From positions 19,342 through 83,341 of the forward strand of contig UBJO01000021.1 in NCBI GenBank assembly GCA_900465665.1: DNA of 64,000 nt, given 5' to 3'. Position 1 is the first letter of the stretch, and the number at the start of each line of letters is the position of its first letter. Under the pieces are notes generated by a model that saw only the letters and a program-made list of their open reading frames with translations, did not search any database and was not told the DNA's origin. Shown piece after piece: positions 8,963-17,486 of the stretch. The stretch is from Hyphomicrobiales bacterium (lineage in GTDB: Bacteria; Pseudomonadota; Alphaproteobacteria; Rhizobiales; Rhizobiaceae). The translations under genes were made by a program, and so were the position numbers.

Positions 8963-9859
8963 CTATAGACCGTCGATCGGAACCGTGAAAAAACGCCGAC
9001 CATTGCCCTGTGGCTCGGGTAGGTTCCCACCCTTGATGTTAACCTGGAGTGATGGAATAATCAGCTGAGGCATCGGCAGCGTCGAATCCCGTTGGTTTCG
9101 CCATGCCACAAATTCGTCCTCGCTGGATGCAGTACCCACATGAATGTTGTCGCGCAACTCCGCGCCCACGGTCGTCTGGTGCGTCACTTCCCGGCCGTTT
9201 GGCCCATAATCGTGACATACGAAGATACGCATTTCTTCGGGGAGAGTAAGCAGGCGGCGGATGGACCGATAGAGTGTTCTGGCGTCGCCTCCTGGAAAAT
9301 CTGCCCGCGCGGTACCGGCGTCCGGCATGAAGAGCGTATCGCCGACAAAAACCGAGTCGCCGACGACATGGCTCGTGCATGCTGGCGTATGTCCGGGTGT
9401 TTCCAATACTCGCGCCGTCATCCCGCCTATCTCGTACCGATCACCGTCCACGAAGAGCCTGTCGAACTGGGAACCGTCTCGTTGGAAGTCCGTGCCCTCG
9501 TTGAACACCTTCCCGAAGTAATCTTGTACAACGAGAATCTTGGCCCCGATCCCGAGCATGCCTCCGACGCGGTCTCTTAGGTACGGCGCGGCTGAAAGGT
9601 GATCCGCGTGAACATGGGTTTCGACCAGCCAATCGACTGTCAATTTCTCACGCTCGATTTGCCGGATGATCGCGTCTGCACCTGCATAGCCAAGTCTGCC
9701 GGCCGCGTAGTCGATATCGAGAACGCAATCGAAGACGGCGCAGCGCGTTGATCCTGGGTCTTGCACGACGTAGCTGAAAGTGTGGCTATGAGCGTCAAAG
9801 AATGGGGTTACTTCCGGCTGAAAACCAGTGTCCGGAACAAAGGGAATGTCGGTGATCAT
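8963..9859 (-). CDS. MBL-fold metallo-hydrolase, persulfide dioxygenase-like (Blh/ETHE1 family)
   Basis: 298 residues. The metal motif THVHADH (about residue 80) plus GHTPACTSH, VGDTLFMPDAGTARADFPGG and VCHDYG match the ETHE1/Blh persulfide dioxygenase group (HxHxDH, later His and Asp). Here the motif keeps its H, D and H ligands. These iron enzymes oxidise glutathione persulfide to sulfite and glutathione. The ATG at 9859 was chosen because GGAGG lies 6 bp upstream; ATGs at 9871 and 9892 are alternatives. It is flanked by a YciI gene and a flavin reductase on the same strand. Confidence 0.85.
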   Translation of the reverse strand: MITDIPFVPDTGFQPEVTPFFDAHSHTFSYVVQDPGSTRCAVFDCVLDIDYAAGRLGYAGADAIIRQIEREKLTVDWLVETHVHADHLSAAPYLRDRVGGMLGIGAKILVVQDYFGKVFNEGTDFQRDGSQFDRLFVDGDRYEIGGMTARVLETPGHTPACTSHVVGDSVFVGDTLFMPDAGTARADFPGGDARTLYRSIRRLLTLPEEMRIFVCHDYGPNGREVTHQTTVGAELRDNIHVGTASSEDEFVAWRNQRDSTLPMPQLIIPSLQVNIKGGNLPEPQGNGRRFFTVPIDGL

Positions 9860-9915
9860 CGATGCCTCCATGCGAGTCTTGTCGATCGACACGGAGCATC
9901 CCGTGAGCGTGACGG

Positions 9916-10206
9916 TCAGTCCGGTCTGTTGATAACCCAGTTGTACGGCCGTATTTCGACGGTCTCGAAAAGGCCAGCGATAGAGTAGGGGTCGGCAGAA
10001 GAAAGCTTCTCGGCCTCCTGTTTCGACGGGAGATCATAGACGGCGACTGTGCCGCAGGGCTTCCCGTCGTCGTCGAGATAGGGACCCGCCATCTTCACGA
10101 TACCCTTCGCTTTCAGATTCTCCAGGAACTCAAGATGTTTGGGTCGCGTCTCCAGTCTAAGTGGCAGGGCGTCGGGTCTGTCTCTGCAGATCGCAAGGTA
10201 GAGCAT
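9916..10206 (-). CDS. YciI-family protein
   Basis: 96 residues with the ferredoxin-like YciI pattern: an N-terminal strand MLYLAICRDRPDAL, then RPKHLEFLENLKAKGIVKMAGPYLDDDGKPCGT, and a DPYSIAGLFETVEIRPYNW tail. The family conserves a His-Asp pair thought to be catalytic; here H24 and the D of SADPY are present. It is first in the likely yciI-MBL-flavin reductase operon. Its specific role is unknown; members are often small accessory enzymes in catabolic operons. Confidence 0.8.
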   Translation of the reverse strand: MLYLAICRDRPDALPLRLETRPKHLEFLENLKAKGIVKMAGPYLDDDGKPCGTVAVYDLPSKQEAEKLSSADPYSIAGLFETVEIRPYNWVINRPD

Positions 10207-10482
10207 TGAAGGTCCTATCTCCGGATGCGGCGTTCGTCGTGCCCAGTCTTGATTGCTGCCAAACTGTCTAACGTTGCCCACTTGTACCGGCAAAATGGCA
10301 GTTGTTCAGTTTGGACATTGTTCGGGTCGACTTGGTTCGAGGGCGTCGGCAGGATTTTTCCAACGTAAATTAGAAAACGAAACAGAGAGACCGATCGTCT
10401 CTGGTTTCGGGAGCGCTCGGTCTTTCAGTGTTGCGACGATCTGTCGAATGGAGACAAGAGCGTGCTTTCGAGAGGGGAAAAT

Positions 10483-11539
10483 ATGGCCAAGTTGGAGCTG
10501 CAGAATGTTCAGAAAAGCTATGGTGCGCTCAAGGTGCTCCACCAAGTCTCACTGGACATTAAGGACGGCGAATTTGTCGTTCTCGTTGGGCCTTCCGGCT
10601 GTGGCAAGTCGACGCTTTTGAGGATGATTGCCGGCCTGGAGGCCATCAGCGATGGCGACGTCTTCATCGGAAACACTGTCGTCAACGATCTCGAGCCAAA
10701 GGAACGCGATATCGCCATGGTGTTCCAGAGCTACGCGCTCTACCCGCACATTCGGCGACAACATGTCGTTCGCGCTGAAACTCCGCGGCCTCCCCAAGCA
10801 GGTTCGGGAGGAAACGGTCCGGCGCGCAGCAGCAATTCTCGGCCTGGAGAAAATGCTCGACCGTTATCCGCGGCAACTGTCCGGCGGCCAACGCCAGCGC
10901 GTGGCCATGGGCCGCGCGATCGTTCGTGACCCCAAGGTGTTCCTGTTCGACGAGCCGTTGAGCAATCTCGATGCCAAGCTTCGCGTTGCGATGCGCGCGG
11001 AAATCAAGGAACTCCATCAAAAGCTTGGGGTCACTACGGTCTACGTCACCCACGATCAGATCGAAGCGATGACAATGGCCGATCGCATTGTCGTCATGAG
11101 GGATGGTCGTGTCGAGCAGATCGGGTCGCCGATCGACCTCTACGAGAACCCCGTAAATCTCTTCGTGGCGACATTCATCGGATCGCCATCCATGAGTGTT
11201 CTCGATGGTGAGGTCATCTTGGGAGACAGGCCGGCCGTTCAGCTGGCAGGCGGCAACGCAGTCCTACCGCTTCCGGTGGGTGCCGCAGCTGATGCGGGCG
11301 TCGTGAAGGTCGGCATTCGCCCTGAACATCTGGAAGTCTCCGACAATGGCTTCCCGGCAGACGTCGTGGTCGTTGAACCGACCGGGTCGGAAACACACGT
11401 GCTTTTTCGAGTTGGGGGCCAGGATATCACCGGCGTTTTCCGACAGAAGTGGGCTCACAAGCCGGGCACCCGTTTGCAGCTGCGTGTCGACCCGGCGCAA
11501 ATCTACCTATTCGAACCGTCCACCGGGCGCAGGCTTTAG
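10483..11539 (+). pseudogene. ABC transporter ATP-binding protein (UgpC/MalK family), frameshifted
   Basis: The first frame runs from ATG 10483 (after GAGGGG) through Walker [10 protein letters not shown] and the Q-loop [11 protein letters not shown]. At about 10750 the frame breaks, and the protein resumes in the next plus frame as [12 protein letters not shown], signature [14 protein letters not shown], Walker B VFLFDEPLSNLD, the H-loop and the MalK-type TOBE region up to 11539. Relatives read YPHMTVGDNM-like here, so about 5 bp (or 2 modulo 3) seem missing. Everything else is intact, so this is a recent lesion or a sequencing error. It is first in an ATPase-SBP-permease-permease operon. 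Confidence 0.85.
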
Positions 11540-11611
11540 CAGACGCATTGCAACTTCTGCCGTGTGCATCGCATCCACAGATCAAAATCAAAATCATCGA
11601 GGAGGATGGAA

Positions 11612-12949
11612 ATGGTCATTCATTCAACCAGTCGCCGTACCGTTTTGAAAGGCATCGCTGGCCTTCCGCTGTTGGCAGGAGGGATCGGGCTAGCCGGACC
11701 AGCGGGCGCGCAAGAAGCGTTCGACTGGAAGAAATACTCCGGCACCAAGATCGACGGCCTCTTCATCAAAAAGCCGGCCAACGATCTGCTGCTGGCGAAC
11801 CTCAATGAGTTTACGGACCTCACCGGTATAACCGTGTCGCCGGAAATCATCCCTGAGCAGCAGCATCGTCAGAAACTCGTGATCGAGTTTGGATCGGGCA
11901 ATCCGACGTTCGACGTCTCCGAATTAACGTTGATGGTCCAGAAACGGCTTGCAGCCAAAGGCAAATGGTTTGCCGACCTCAAGCCCATGATCAACGATCC
12001 GGCGTTGACGTCCCCAGAGTTTGATTTTGCGGACTTCGCTCCGGGCGCGATCGAGACTTCGACGCAGCGCGACGGCCAGATGGATTCGCTGCCGTTTACG
12101 CTCGACTACTTCCTTCTCTACTACAACAAAGAGCTGTTCGAAAAAAAGAACGTCCCGCTGCCCAAGTCGATGGAGGAGATCGCCACTGCAGCGGCAGCGC
12201 TGCATGATCCTTCGAACGGCGTGGCTGGGTTCGTCGCCCGAGGTCTCAAGAACGCAAATGTTCCCGTTTGGACCAACTTCATGTTCGGCTGGGGCGAGCA
12301 GGCGGTCGGCGCAGACGGCAAGCTCAACACCACTTCGCCCGAGGCTATTGCGGCGGCAAAGCTCTATCAGACCCTGCTCAAAGACTACGGTCCGGTCGGG
12401 GTTTCAGGCTTCAATTTCAACGAGTGTCAAACCACTTTTTCGCAGGGCTTCGCTGCCATGTGGCTGGATTCCACAGCTTGGGCTCGACCATTGGAATCGA
12501 AGACGACGTCCAAGATCGCGGGGAAAGTGGGGTACATGACAATCCCACCTGGTCCGAAAGGTGCGGCTTCCGGCCTGTTTTCCGCCGCCATCGGCATCGC
12601 ACGCGAATCCAAAAAGCGCGAAGCCGCTTGGCTCTTCCTGCAGTGGTACGCGAACAAGGCAAACCAGGTGCGCCTTCTTCAAAACGGCTCAGGCTCCGCC
12701 GCCCGCATTTCCGCGTTCAAGGACCCCAATACGATATCGGGGTCCGATCTCCCGAGAGAATATTTCGACACGATGGCGAAGTGCGTGGAGATCGGCCGTC
12801 CCAGCCTTCCGGACGTCATTCCTGTCACGGAGTTTCGAGACACCTTTGGCATTGCTCTGAGCAACATGATCAACGGAGCTGACGTCGAGGCTGAACTCAA
12901 GACGGCGACCGAAGCCTTCCAGCCGATCCTCGAAGCGAGCGAGAAGTAA
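11612..12949 (+). CDS. Carbohydrate ABC transporter substrate-binding protein (family 1), Tat signal
   Basis: 445 residues. The N-terminus has a twin-arginine signal, SRRTVLKG, followed by a hydrophobic stretch and a likely cleavage at GAQEAF. The body has family 1 solute-binding features: PEIIPEQQHRQKLVIEFGSG, DSLPFTLDYFLLYYNKELFEKKNVPLPKSMEE and the FSQGFAAMWLDST hinge region. It captures a sugar or related solute in the periplasm and delivers it to the two permeases that follow. ATG 11612 was preferred over 11606 because GAGGAGG then has correct spacing. Its TAA is followed directly by the next ATG. Confidence 0.88.
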   Translation: MVIHSTSRRTVLKGIAGLPLLAGGIGLAGPAGAQEAFDWKKYSGTKIDGLFIKKPANDLLLANLNEFTDLTGITVSPEIIPEQQHRQKLVIEFGSGNPTFDVSELTLMVQKRLAAKGKWFADLKPMINDPALTSPEFDFADFAPGAIETSTQRDGQMDSLPFTLDYFLLYYNKELFEKKNVPLPKSMEEIATAAAALHDPSNGVAGFVARGLKNANVPVWTNFMFGWGEQAVGADGKLNTTSPEAIAAAKLYQTLLKDYGPVGVSGFNFNECQTTFSQGFAAMWLDSTAWARPLESKTTSKIAGKVGYMTIPPGPKGAASGLFSAAIGIARESKKREAAWLFLQWYANKANQVRLLQNGSGSAARISAFKDPNTISGSDLPREYFDTMAKCVEIGRPSLPDVIPVTEFRDTFGIALSNMINGADVEAELKTATEAFQPILEASEK

Positions 12950-13876
12950 ATGGCTACCGTGACAAATCCGGGCCTGTCAGCAACGACAGCGGTCCGAAAA
13001 CGCAAGGAGATCGACCGTCGACAGCGCTATTGGGTCTTTGCGCTGCCGGCCGTGGTCCTGATCTCGGCGATCATTGTGTTCCCGTGGCTTTTCACGCTGG
13101 CTATGTCGGTCAGCTCTTGGAAGGTGGGAGAAAGCTGGGCGTTCGCGGGGGTAGAGAACTACCGTTTACTCGCGAAGGACCCGCGCTTCCAGCAGGCGCT
13201 GTGGCACACCCTCTACTTCACAGCGCTTGCCACAGTTATCCCCATTGTGCTGGGGACCGCGGCCGCGCTGATTTTCGAAAGGGAGTTTCCTCTCAGGGGG
13301 CTTTTTCGGACCATATTCATCATGCCGATGATGGCGACGCCGGTCGCGATCGCCTTGGTGTGGACGATGATGTTCCATCCCCAGCTCGGCGTATTGAACT
13401 ATCTCCTTGTCCAGATGGGTATCCCAGCCCAGGCATGGGTATTTAACCCAAACACTGTCATCCCGACCTTGGTGCTCGTTGAAGTTTGGCAATGGACGCC
13501 GCTCGTCATGCTCATTGTATTGGGCGGTCTCGCCAGCCTACCGCAGGAGCCTTACGAGGCCGCTCGCATCGACGGGGCGAACGCCTTCCATACGTTTCGA
13601 CACATTACCTTTCCGCTTCTATGGCCCTACATTCTTGTGGCAGCCGTTATCAGGATCGTCGATGCCCTTAAAGCGTTCGACACGATTTTCGTGATCAGTT
13701 CTGGAGGCCCGGGAACCGCTTCCGAGACCATCAACCTTTTCCTCTACATGCAGGCATTCGCCTTCTACAACATCGGCTACGCGGCGGCCATCGTGGTGGT
13801 CTTCTTCGCCATTATTGTCGCGATATCCCTTGGCCTTCTCTACATCCGCAAGACTACAAGGTGGAACGCAAAATGA
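12950..13876 (+). CDS. Sugar ABC transporter permease (MalF/UgpA type)
   Basis: 308 residues with six membrane segments, starting after a charged cytoplasmic tail (residues 1-22, KRKEIDRRQRY). The permease-ATPase coupling loop EAARIDGANAFHTFRHITFPLL (about residues 203-224) matches the EAA motif of this family. The ATG directly abuts the substrate-binding protein stop, and the 3' end overlaps the next permease by 4 bp (ATGA). This points to translational coupling across the operon. The substrate is not determined. Confidence 0.9.
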   Translation: MATVTNPGLSATTAVRKRKEIDRRQRYWVFALPAVVLISAIIVFPWLFTLAMSVSSWKVGESWAFAGVENYRLLAKDPRFQQALWHTLYFTALATVIPIVLGTAAALIFEREFPLRGLFRTIFIMPMMATPVAIALVWTMMFHPQLGVLNYLLVQMGIPAQAWVFNPNTVIPTLVLVEVWQWTPLVMLIVLGGLASLPQEPYEAARIDGANAFHTFRHITFPLLWPYILVAAVIRIVDALKAFDTIFVISSGGPGTASETINLFLYMQAFAFYNIGYAAAIVVVFFAIIVAISLGLLYIRKTTRWNAK

Positions 13877-14706
13877 AAAAGAAGACGATATCATTCGTTG
13901 TGCGAAAAGCCTTGTTCGTGGGAGCGGTCGCCGTTTTCATTTCGCCCGCCGCGTTCTTCTTCTTCTGGATGTCGTCGTTGGCCCTCAAGACCGAAGTGAA
14001 CAACATGGCGTTCCCGCCTGTGTTCATCCCGAATCCGCCGACACTCACCAATTTCCAGTACGTCTTCGAGAACAACAATTTCGGCAGCTACCTTCTCAAC
14101 TCGCTGATAGTCACTGGAGGAGCGGTTTTAATCGGTTTGGCCGTCGGTGTGCCGGCCGGCTATGGGATTGCCCGCTCCAAGTTGGCGAAGTTGGCTGTCC
14201 TCATCCTCGTCGCTCGAATGACGCCGGCGCTGTCGTATCTGATCCCGCTCTACATAGTTTTCTCGTCGATCGGCTTGGTAGGCAGTTTGGCGGGGCTTAT
14301 CGTTGCTCATCTTGTGATCACGATCCCGATCATCGTTTGGATCATGATCGGCTACTTCGAGGGGCTCTCCGGTGATCTCGAGGATGCGGCATTGGTCGAT
14401 GGTTGCTCGCCATGGCAGAGCTTTCTCTATGTTGCCGTCCCGTTGGCGCGGCCAGGCATTGTCATCGCGGGCATTTTGGCCTCGATCTTTTCCTGGAACA
14501 ACTTCATCTTCTCGGTTGTATTGGGCGGAAAGGATGCGAAGACGCTTCCGTCAGCCGTCTACAATTCGATCGCTTTCGAACAGGTGTCCTGGGGGCCGCT
14601 CGCCGCGTCGGCGCTGCTTGTGACGCTACCGATCCTGATCCTGACTATTGTCGCCCAGAAGCAAATCGTGGCCGGTCTTTCCGCTGGAGGACTCAAGGAC
14701 GGGTGA
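13873..14706 (+). CDS. Carbohydrate ABC transporter permease (MalG/UgpE type)
   Basis: 277 residues, six membrane segments, with the EAA loop at DLEDAALVDGCSPWQSFLYVAVPLARPG (about 173-200) and the typical second-permease tail QKQIVAGLSAGGLKDG. The start ATG at 13873 overlaps the upstream stop as ATGA; a GTG at 13861 is a less likely alternative. It completes the importer whose ATPase gene at 10483-11539 is frameshifted, so transport may depend on a related ATPase encoded elsewhere. A strong stem-loop follows. Confidence 0.9.
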   Translation: MKKKTISFVVRKALFVGAVAVFISPAAFFFFWMSSLALKTEVNNMAFPPVFIPNPPTLTNFQYVFENNNFGSYLLNSLIVTGGAVLIGLAVGVPAGYGIARSKLAKLAVLILVARMTPALSYLIPLYIVFSSIGLVGSLAGLIVAHLVITIPIIVWIMIGYFEGLSGDLEDAALVDGCSPWQSFLYVAVPLARPGIVIAGILASIFSWNNFIFSVVLGGKDAKTLPSAVYNSIAFEQVSWGPLAASALLVTLPILILTIVAQKQIVAGLSAGGLKDG

Positions 14707-14732
14707 ATCACCATCGAGGCTGGTTGCATTGC

Positions 14733-14769
14733 AAAGAGGGTGCTTCAACTTAGTCGGAGCACCCTCTTT
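14733..14769. terminator. Bidirectional terminator between convergent genes
   Basis: A perfect 12-bp stem, AAAGAGGGTGCT pairing with AGCACCCTCTTT, with a 13-nt loop. The stem carries its own A- and T-rich ends on both strands. It lies between the permease stop (14706) and the stop of the convergent SnoaL-repeat gene (14774). Confidence 0.8.
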
Positions 14770-14773
14770 AGTT

Positions 14774-16216
14774 TCAAAGATGCGGGTCGTGAGCTCGGGT
14801 GTACCGGAACATGTCGAACTTCCATTTACCGTCATACCGCCGGGCATGCATGACGTAGTGTCCGCCAGCCATTTCTATAAGGCCGCTATCGTCGTGGGTG
14901 CGGCGCGTATTCGAGTAGCAACGGAGGAATGACGACTCGCCGTCGAGCCCGATTTTGACGTCGAGATTGTAGACGTAGTGCTGAGCGTGGCGAACAGTCG
15001 GCCGCCCAGCCTTGTTCATTTCGAGGATAGCCTCGCGGCCGATGTTCCACCTGCTCGCGCCCATATGGAACGAACTGTCGACGTCCTCGTGAAAGATGTC
15101 TCGCATCAGCTCGATGTCGTTTGTGTCGTAAGCCCAAGTGTAACGGGACATTAGAGCCATGACCTCTTCTTCGTCCCGTTGCTGCTCTCGGCTGTCCTCC
15201 AGACCGAACACCCAGCGTGCCCGCTCGCTCGCTTTGACGGAAGCAGCGCGATCGTCCAGAACCTTCTCATCACGGTCCCACATCTGGGTGAACGTCAGCT
15301 TTGCCACCTTCCACCCGCCGGAAGAGTGGCTGAGTTCCGCCGTCAGAAGACCACCGAAATGTCTTGCTGGCTTCTCCGGGTCCGCGGCCGGCTGGTTGAT
15401 GTAATAGTAGGCTCCATATCGTGCCGAGTTGCCTACGACGGAAACGCGGGAGTTTGTGAGGAGCGTATTCTGCCAACTTTTTGCATCGCGCTGGGACAGA
15501 GTTGCGGCGGCTTTGGCGCGCCCATTTAAGGTTCCGCCATTGATGACTAGTTCGACGCCGTCCACCAACGCCGCGCCTACATTTTGCGTATTCCCGGCGT
15601 CCGCCGCGCGCGTCAAGCCGACCATCATGTCCTCGACTTGTCGACTGTTCGACAAAGCGTCGCGTTCGGTTGCGTCAGCGGTAGGCCCGCCCCAGGGAGC
15701 TTGGGAGTAGGCGTCCATTACGGGCAGGTAAATCATCTGGCCCATGGCTGGGATAAGCATCAAGTTTCCCTCCAGCAGGGTCTGCTCCCATTTGAAGTCA
15801 TACATTTCCCACGTGCCGTCCTGCCTGCGTCGGAACGAGTTCTTGTAGTAGCCGCTGCCCCAGTAATATTCTCCGCCAGGAGCCTGGGGACGGACACGCA
15901 CATTGATGACGTAGGACGTGTAGACCGCAGTGTCGCCGTCGACCTTCACGTACGGAGATACCAGCATATGCCTGCGGATCGGCGTCCGAACAGTTCGGTT
16001 TTGAAATTCGCGAACCAGCGCATCACCGCCGACGTAGTGACCCATGTTGCTTGCCCGGAATACGATGTCATCAGAAAAGACCTTTCTCAGGCGCTCCCAA
16101 TCGCTGGTATCCAGCGACCAGACGTAATTGAGCATTGTCTGCTTGACGTCGAAGACGTCTTTCTCGATTTGCGAGATGTCGATCTCGACGGCAGACGCGG
16201 TCGTTTGCTGATTCAA
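14774..16216 (-). CDS. Triple SnoaL-like (NTF2-fold) protein
   Basis: 480 residues made of three NTF2/SnoaL-like units. Unit 1 (about 17-150) has KQTMLNYVWSLDTSDWERLRKVFSDD. Unit 2 (about 190-325) is more divergent, with VEDMMVGLTRAADAGNTQNVGAALVDGV. Unit 3 (about 350-478) has VMALMSRYTWAYDTNDIELMRDIFHEDV. Units 1 and 3 share the LD/YDTxDxExxRxxFxxDV pattern of SnoaL_4 domains, found in dehydratases, isomerases and ring-hydroxylating dioxygenase small subunits. No signal peptide is present. Most relatives have one unit, so a three-unit chain is unusual. It lies between two sugar-type ABC importers; the reaction is unknown. Confidence 0.7.
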   Translation of the reverse strand: MNQQTTASAVEIDISQIEKDVFDVKQTMLNYVWSLDTSDWERLRKVFSDDIVFRASNMGHYVGGDALVREFQNRTVRTPIRRHMLVSPYVKVDGDTAVYTSYVINVRVRPQAPGGEYYWGSGYYKNSFRRRQDGTWEMYDFKWEQTLLEGNLMLIPAMGQMIYLPVMDAYSQAPWGGPTADATERDALSNSRQVEDMMVGLTRAADAGNTQNVGAALVDGVELVINGGTLNGRAKAAATLSQRDAKSWQNTLLTNSRVSVVGNSARYGAYYYINQPAADPEKPARHFGGLLTAELSHSSGGWKVAKLTFTQMWDRDEKVLDDRAASVKASERARWVFGLEDSREQQRDEEEVMALMSRYTWAYDTNDIELMRDIFHEDVDSSFHMGASRWNIGREAILEMNKAGRPTVRHAQHYVYNLDVKIGLDGESSFLRCYSNTRRTHDDSGLIEMAGGHYVMHARRYDGKWKFDMFRYTRAHDPHL

Positions 16217-16416
16217 GGTATCCTCCTGGCGTTGTAAAATAGGTTGCGGGCTCCGAGCGAAAGCGCGGTACGAGTTGTTGATCCCGCCAGGATAATTTCA
16301 ACATCTGACCGACCGTCGTCGCCATTTCAAATATGACCGAATTGACCTTGTTGGCAGCGTTGCCCCGGTGGAATAACGCCGGGATCGTCGCGCGGCCAAT
16401 GTAGGCTCAAAAATGG

Positions 16417-16443
16417 AAATGGCGGCCATCTGGGCCGCCATTT
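16417..16443 (-). terminator. Terminator of the ribose-type ABC operon
   Basis: An 11-bp stem, AAATGGCGGCC pairing with GGCCGCCATTT, with a 5-nt loop, lies 27 bp past the permease stop. A longer flanking pairing, GCTCAAAA with TTTTGAGC, surrounds it. The 253 bp between the permease stop and the SnoaL start hold nothing else that I can identify apart from the SnoaL gene promoter region. Confidence 0.75.
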
Positions 16444-16469
16444 TGAGCTTGGCTCGTCGAGCAGAGAGA

Positions 16470-17486
16470 TCAATTCCCCCTGTCGGCTCCGCTCAGTTTG
16501 CTGATGTACAGCGCAATGAGAATAATGCCGCCTGTCGTCGCGTTGATCCAGTAGGCGGGCACCTGCGACAGGACCAGCACATCCTGGATGAGAACCAGCA
16601 GGAGAACGCCTCCGCACGCGCCAGCGATCGTACCACGACCGCCATTGAGGCTGACGCCACCAAGAACCGCCGCTGCGAAAGCATTGAAAATGAGGTTCTG
16701 GCCAAGGGACGACGGGATCGAAGCAATGCGACCAGCCTGCAGCAGGCCTGCGAGGGCCGCAAGCACACCCGCAGCAACGAACACGCCCATCAAGACACGC
16801 TCGACAGGGATACCTGCGACCCGGGCCGCTTGCTGGTTGCCGCCAACGGCATAGAGCATGCGGCCAATGCGGTGGCGTGACATGAAGACGGTCAGGATGG
16901 CAAGCAAGGCGAGGGCGACCAGGAATGAAACAGGGACGCCGGCCACGGTGGAGTCACCTGCGAAGGTCAGAAGAACCGGAAGGTCCGAAAGCGTCTCGCC
17001 CCTCGTCAAGCCCAAGCTAATGCCACGCAGCAGGATCAATGTCGCAAGCGTCGCGATGAACGCGTTGAACCTCAGGTAAATTACCAGCACGCCGTTGAAC
17101 GCACCGATCACTCCGCCTACGGCGAAAATGACGAGCAATGCGAGAATGGGGGAGTTGGCGATATTCAAGCCGGAACCGCCAGCGTCAAGAAGGCAGTATA
17201 CGCCAACCATCGGCGCTAGGCCGAATGTGGATTCAAGGGAAAGGTCGAACTTGCCGGCGATTAGAACCAAGGTCAGCCCCATCGTCAGTATGCCGAGCTC
17301 GCTCGCCTGCTGAACGACGCCGTAGAAATTGTCGTAGGATAGGAAGGCACTGTTGAGCAGCGTGCCGACGATCATAACCACGACAAGAACGGGCAGGATT
17401 GCCCATTCAGGTTGAAAGAGATCACTGAGCAGGCGGCGGGAACGGACATTCGTTCCGGCGGCGCTCGTTGTTGGGGTGTGGGTCAT
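16470..17486 (-). CDS. Sugar ABC transporter permease (RbsC-like)
   Basis: 338 residues, about ten hydrophobic segments, with the ribose/xylose permease landmarks GLTLVLIAGKFDLSLESTFGLA (about 69-90), GAFNGVLVIYLRFNAFIATLATL, and a C-terminal GGRGTIAGACGGVLLLVLIQDVL. It forms the membrane channel of the importer with the double-ATPase protein. The ATG overlaps the ATPase stop by 4 bp. It is the last gene of a binding protein-ATPase-permease operon. The substrate cannot be deduced. Confidence 0.9.
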   Translation of the reverse strand: MTHTPTTSAAGTNVRSRRLLSDLFQPEWAILPVLVVVMIVGTLLNSAFLSYDNFYGVVQQASELGILTMGLTLVLIAGKFDLSLESTFGLAPMVGVYCLLDAGGSGLNIANSPILALLVIFAVGGVIGAFNGVLVIYLRFNAFIATLATLILLRGISLGLTRGETLSDLPVLLTFAGDSTVAGVPVSFLVALALLAILTVFMSRHRIGRMLYAVGGNQQAARVAGIPVERVLMGVFVAAGVLAALAGLLQAGRIASIPSSLGQNLIFNAFAAAVLGGVSLNGGRGTIAGACGGVLLLVLIQDVLVLSQVPAYWINATTGGIILIALYISKLSGADRGN

